This document shows, one piece after another, positions 13,911 to 16,733 of a stretch of 16,733 nt of DNA. The position numbers and the translations under genes were made by a program. Source of the DNA: Nitrospirae bacterium RBG_13_39_12 (lineage in GTDB: Bacteria; Nitrospirota; Thermodesulfovibrionia; Thermodesulfovibrionales; SM23-35); NCBI GenBank assembly GCA_001805125.1, contig MHEF01000102.1:7963-24695 (forward strand). Direction: 5' to 3'. Under the pieces are notes generated by a model. It was not told the DNA's origin. It saw only the letters and a list, made by a program, of their open reading frames with translations, and made no database searches. The stretch's first letter is position 1, and every line of letters begins with the position of its first letter.

Positions 13911-14921
13911 TTATCCGTGTTGCATTTTTATGTAATAGCATTGATGTGTCAATTCTACAAGGTCATCTAACCCCCATGTCCCCCTGTCTGTCAGGTATTT
14001 TGACAGGTGAGACGGGATTGCGCCCAGCCCCAGATAGGCCCCGCTAATCGCTCCTGCCATTGCAGCTGTTGTATCCACATCCCCACCTGCTGAAATTGCT
14101 GTACATATAGTCTCCCAGTAGTCGTCAGGTGTCCTGAGAAATGAGTAAAGGCTCCAGAGCACACTGCTTATAACGAACGGCGATATCCCCTTCCATCCAT
14201 CCTCTTCAATATATTCGGCATCTATGCCAGATTTTGAGATAAAAGCCCCGGCTTCCTCAGGTGGCATTGATACCCATTTAACAAGTTTTAAAAGTTCAGC
14301 GGCAAAGTTTGGGTCAGGTTTATCTGCCCAATCTGCAAGTGTAGTTAGAAATGTCTCGGGTTCCACCGGTCTGCCCTGAAGTACGAGTGCTACTGCGCCG
14401 GAAATAGATACTGCACCTGCTGAACATCGTGGGTCTTTATGAGTAATACGTCCCTGATCATGTGCTGACTGGATAAGCAGTTGAGGGTTATCAAAATAAA
14501 TCAAACCAACAGGAGCCGAACGCATAGCGCTTCCATTCCCTGCTGAGGGAGCAGGGGTACCAGATTCTTCCCAGGATATCCCATCAAAGAGTCTTAAAGC
14601 TGCCTGTCTGGTAGCATAACCAAACCCTACTACCTTTCTCTCAACAAAGATACGCATTATGCGTTCTGCATAATCATGCGGATCAAATTTTTTACATGCC
14701 ACATAGCTTATGAGAAGTTCACGAGCAAGTTGTGAATCATCTGAGTATTGTCCAAAAGGAAAAGGAAAATGACCAAATTCTCCAGCCTTTCCACTTTTCA
14801 GATAATCTTCGACATATCTTTTACATGCCTCTGGCGAGAAACCTTCTACAACAAAGCCGAGTGCATCACCCAGACACTGGCCAATCAGACAGCCACTGAA
14901 CTGATCTTTATGTGGCAACAT
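13911..14921 (-). CDS. ADP-ribosylglycohydrolase (DraG/ARH family)
   Basis: 336 residues. Motifs for the two-Mg2+ active site are in place: GQCLGDALG (14-22), YSDDSQ (59-64), GNGSAMR, and GGDVDTTAA (279-287) with D281 and D283. These enzymes remove ADP-ribose from proteins or other acceptors in the cytoplasm. Length and motif order fit well. No ADP-ribosyltransferase, nitrogenase gene or nitrogen regulator is adjacent, so a DraG role in nitrogenase control has no support here. Start ATG 14921 with a GGGG run 8 bases upstream. The final residues (CYYIKMQHG) are unremarkable. Confidence 0.9.
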   Translation of the reverse strand: MLPHKDQFSGCLIGQCLGDALGFVVEGFSPEACKRYVEDYLKSGKAGEFGHFPFPFGQYSDDSQLARELLISYVACKKFDPHDYAERIMRIFVERKVVGFGYATRQAALRLFDGISWEESGTPAPSAGNGSAMRSAPVGLIYFDNPQLLIQSAHDQGRITHKDPRCSAGAVSISGAVALVLQGRPVEPETFLTTLADWADKPDPNFAAELLKLVKWVSMPPEEAGAFISKSGIDAEYIEEDGWKGISPFVISSVLWSLYSFLRTPDDYWETICTAISAGGDVDTTAAMAGAISGAYLGLGAIPSHLSKYLTDRGTWGLDDLVELTHQCYYIKMQHG

Positions 14922-14983
14922 AATATCTACCCCTGCCGATATATTTCTATTTCCAAATTCGTCTTTTTAAATATATATTCATA

Positions 14984-15120
14984 TTGAAATACTGTCAACA
15001 AGAAGCTCCAAAGACCATGAAGAAGAAGGCTGAGGATACCAGAAGGCTGCAGATGAAACAAGAAAGACTGCATAAGAAATGAAGAAACAGATACAGGAAT
15101 CACAATCTGATAGTAAATAA
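14984..15120 (+). other. Purine-rich stretch, possible remnant of a charged helical gene
   Basis: The + strand encodes M-KKKAEDTRRLQMKQERLHKK-stop from ATG 15017, and a shifted frame continues at ATG 15079 with KKQIQESQSDSK-stop. The two frames overlap at the stop codon, as if one charged, helical coding sequence had been frameshifted. No clear ribosome site is seen. This stretch and the AT-rich bases at 14922-14983 make up the gap between the glycohydrolase and the tRNA-binding protein; it may equally be non-coding. Confidence 0.25.
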
Positions 15121-15146
15121 CAATAAACTTGACCTTGTCTTTCTGC

Positions 15147-15180
15147 CTTATTTTTTAACCATAAAATAAGATTATCTTAT
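15147..15180 (-). terminator. AT-rich hairpins at the end of the tRNA-binding protein gene
   Basis: CTTATTTT (15147-15154) pairs perfectly with AAAATAAG (15163-15170), loop of 8. An overlapping alternative pairs ATAAGA with TCTTAT (15166-15180) across the stop codon. The stems are weak and no long T-run follows, so termination activity is uncertain. Confidence 0.3.
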
Positions 15181-15492
15181 AATACTTCCAGGGGGTACAT
15201 TTTTTTCAGGGCACAAAAGAACCGGAGTCCCATCAACATCTATTGCGAGAACCATCCCTTGACTCTCAATCCCTCTTATATTTCTTGATTCCAAATTCAA
15301 TAGAACGGGAACTTCCTTTCCGATCAAATGGTCGGGTTCGAAAAACTCAGCGATTCCTGCAACCAGATGTCTCTTTTCTGAGCCGAAATCAATCTCTAAT
15401 TTCAATAATTTATCTGTTCCCTCAACTTTCTCAGCAGAACAAACCTTCCCGATTCTTATATCCAATTTTCTAAAATAATCAAACGTAATCAT
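15172..15492 (-). CDS. Stand-alone tRNA-binding protein (MetG C-terminal / CsaA type)
   Basis: 106 residues forming one OB-fold EMAP/tRNA-binding domain. ITFDYFRKLDIRIGKV, AEKVEGTDKLLKLEIDFG, RHLVAGIAEFF, GIESQGMVLA and PEKNVPPGS follow the C-terminal dimerisation domain of methionyl-tRNA synthetase almost block by block. As a separate gene it could be the beta subunit of a split methionyl-tRNA synthetase, as in Aquifex, or a CsaA-like tRNA-binding or chaperone protein. The catalytic half of MetRS is not in the window, so the choice cannot be made here. AAGGGA lies 5 bases before ATG 15492. Confidence 0.88.
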   Translation of the reverse strand: MITFDYFRKLDIRIGKVCSAEKVEGTDKLLKLEIDFGSEKRHLVAGIAEFFEPDHLIGKEVPVLLNLESRNIRGIESQGMVLAIDVDGTPVLLCPEKNVPPGSIIR

Positions 15493-15864
15493 TTTTCCCT
15501 TTTAACCAAAATTCAATTCGCGGTAGGCATATGTGTAGCAAAAGCTCTTGAGCAGTACCTTTGTGAGCGTTTTAATGACTCAGATAACGTACACGTTTTC
15601 ATTTATACCTTTTAAATAACCATGCATGCGCAAATTCTGCATTCAAGAGATTTTAATGCATATATGCCAACCAGCTTTAAAAGCTGACTACATTTTCCCG
15701 TTTAAGCATTTCATGAATATTAGCAGCTACATCGATCACAAAAACCAAATAATATACAGATTTTACAAGTATTTATAATCAAGATTGCTCGGTTAATTGT
15801 AACAAAATTTATTTAATAACAGAGAAAATATTATTATCCAGCTTGCAATTATGAAGCCTATAGT
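15493..15864. other. Gene-free AT-rich intergenic region
   Basis: I see no credible coding frame on either strand. It holds several small inverted repeats, such as GCTC-TT-GAGC at 15544-15553 and CAGCTT-TAA-AAGCTG at 15672-15686, and an imperfect direct repeat sharing ATTAGCA...GATCACAAAA (about 15719-15743, with a second copy at about 15925-15945). It separates the leftward tRNA-binding gene from the rightward lpt genes and must hold their promoters, but none stands out. Confidence 0.5.
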
Positions 15865-15908
15865 CTAATGCGATTAGTGAAGCAATCTCTTAATTTTTAG
15901 AGATTTTT
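15865..15908 (+). terminator. Terminator-like double hairpin without an upstream gene
   Basis: CTAAT-GCG-ATTAG (15865-15877) is followed by a perfect 7-bp stem, AATCTCT (15884-15890) with AGAGATT (15899-15905), which runs into five T (15904-15908). The T-run is only on the + strand side, so it is directional. No + strand gene ends before it; it could end a small RNA or attenuate an lptC leader transcript. Confidence 0.45.
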
Positions 15909-16049
15909 ACTTATACTTCTAACATATTAGCATCTTGATCACAAAATATTCAATATTATCTATATATTAAAGGCATTTGTATCAAAATCCTATCTCAAAC
16001 TTGCTTCAGTATGTGTTTACATAGTTCTCTACGTGTGATAAAATTTTTT

Positions 16050-16559
16050 ATGAAGAATATTTTAAAGATCGGGCTATTCATTTTATTTCTCAGTATTCTT
16101 TTTATAATACTGAGAAATGATCGGGAAATAAATGTAAACTTGCAGTTTAAGGGGAACTCTTTCATTGAAAACCTTAAGATTTTACAAAAGAAAAATGGTA
16201 TAACCACCTGGACACTTAATGCCAGGAAAGCAGATTTTATAGAAGGTGAAGATAAGGCTGAGCTAAGTGATATCAGCATGGTAATACAGAAAAATGATGT
16301 AGTACTCCATGTTGATAAAGGTGTATATAACCTTTCAAACCAGAGCTTTTCTACAGACAGTGTGGTAAATGCTGAAGCAAAGGATTTTACAATAATATCC
16401 GATTCCATTGATTATGACATTTCTTCAGGTAAGATCAAGACAGAAGGAAGGGTAGAGTTTGAGAATAAAAAGTTTAAAATTGAAGGTAAAGGCATGAAAG
16501 CAGACGCGAGCCAGAAGGTGGATATATTAGATGATGTCAAGGCAACATTTTATAAATAA
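16050..16559 (+). CDS. lptC: LptC, LPS-transport periplasmic bitopic protein
   Basis: 169 residues from ATG 16050. An N-terminal membrane helix (MKNILKIGLFILFLSILFII) is followed by a periplasmic beta-jellyroll: a WTLNARKADFIEG block, ADFIEGEDKAEL, GVYNLSNQSFSTDSVVNAEA, DYDISSGKIKTEGRVEF and IEGKGMKADAS are typical LptC repeats. It passes LPS from LptB2FG to LptA across the periplasm. The frame extends to an ATG at 16011 that would add 13 residues before the helix. Neither start has a clear Shine-Dalgarno; 16050 puts the helix at the N-terminus as in the family. Its end overlaps lptA by 29 bases. An outer membrane with LPS is implied. Confidence 0.85.
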   Translation: MKNILKIGLFILFLSILFIILRNDREINVNLQFKGNSFIENLKILQKKNGITTWTLNARKADFIEGEDKAELSDISMVIQKNDVVLHVDKGVYNLSNQSFSTDSVVNAEAKDFTIISDSIDYDISSGKIKTEGRVEFENKKFKIEGKGMKADASQKVDILDDVKATFYK

Positions 16560-16733
16560 TCGTTTTCTTTTAAGCATATTTACAATTATCTTTTTTTTAC
16601 TACCTGTAAATGTTTTTTCTGGAGATAAAACAGAAAGGATAAGAGGACCTATTATAATAACTTCTGAAACGCTGACAGTAAACAACCAAACTCATACTGC
16701 CGTTTTTGAAAATTCTGTTGTTGCAAAGACAAC
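16531..16733 (+). CDS. lptA: LptA / OstA-like LPS-transport protein (5' part of gene)
   Basis: The frame begins at ATG 16531 (or 16534) inside lptC and runs off the window edge. Residues about 1-34 form a Sec signal peptide: basic start (SRQHFINNR), hydrophobic core (FLLSIFTIIFFLLPV), cleavage likely after VFS. The mature part opens with IIITSETLTVNNQTHTAVFENSVVAK, the LptA beta-strand pattern. LptA forms the periplasmic bridge carrying LPS to the outer membrane. A purine run (AAGGTGG) lies 10 bases before the ATG. Next to lptC, this is the standard lptC-lptA order. Confidence 0.85.
   Translation, partial: MMSRQHFINNRFLLSIFTIIFFLLPVNVFSGDKTERIRGPIIITSETLTVNNQTHTAVFENSVVAKT

Noticed and set aside
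15995..16408. 137-residue frame on the - strand
   Set aside because: It is a shadow of lptC, which has a membrane helix and the LptC repeat pattern and is followed by lptA.
1..16733. CRISPR array, tRNA, rRNA, insertion sequence or prophage
   Set aside because: No regularly spaced repeats, no tRNA or rRNA signature sequence, and no transposase or integrase frame was found on either strand.

Overview
The window looks like a chromosomal stretch from a Gram-negative, probably anaerobic or microaerophilic, deep-branching bacterium. The evidence is lptC/lptA (LPS export), a short 428-residue ThiC, PPi-type phosphofructokinase signatures, and a sodium symporter that reads like the Aquifex transporter LeuT. 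Base composition is AT-leaning. A Nitrospirota, Desulfobacterota or similar lineage is plausible, but this is inference only. I see no tRNA, rRNA, CRISPR array, transposase or phage gene.

Left part (1-6462, mostly + strand). The window opens inside a surface-type protein made of about 100-residue Ig-like (Kre9/KNH-type) repeats. A 42-residue two-CxxC protein follows on the - strand. Next comes a complete thiamin locus: a sigma70-type promoter, a TPP riboswitch with a readable terminator/antiterminator, then thiS-thiG-thiE-thiC-thiD. A strongly translated MoaE-like gene and an RluD-family pseudouridine synthase gene continue in the same direction. ThiG, ThiE, ThiC and ThiD make and join the thiazole and pyrimidine halves of thiamin. 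ThiF and the dehydroglycine-forming enzyme (ThiH or ThiO) are not in the window.

Middle (6463-9570). A 282-base intergenic region holds a short copy of the 3' end of thiD, a REP-like palindrome and a promoter. It leads into a PPi-type phosphofructokinase. A second phosphofructokinase of a different subtype converges on it from the - strand. It is preceded, one base away, by a small nitroreductase whose start region carries a 21-bp tandem duplication.

Right part (9687-15492, all - strand). In order of transcription: a stand-alone tRNA-binding (MetG C-terminal/CsaA-type) protein, an ADP-ribosylglycohydrolase, a single PilZ domain, a second complete ThiE, a tandem universal stress protein ending in an intrinsic terminator, and a LeuT-like amino-acid symporter. 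The symporter gene overlaps by ATGA a 48-residue one-TM protein that looks like the small subunit of MetP/MetS-type transporters.

End (15493-16733). A gene-free AT-rich stretch of about 520 bases contains a + strand terminator-like hairpin with no gene in front of it. It is followed by lptC and the beginning of lptA, which overlap. I did not find an obviously new multi-gene system. The best leads are the NSS symporter plus mini-subunit pair, the catalytically degenerate MoaE-like protein in the thiamin operon, the small CxxC protein, the thiD-tail repeat, and the possible small RNA before lptC.
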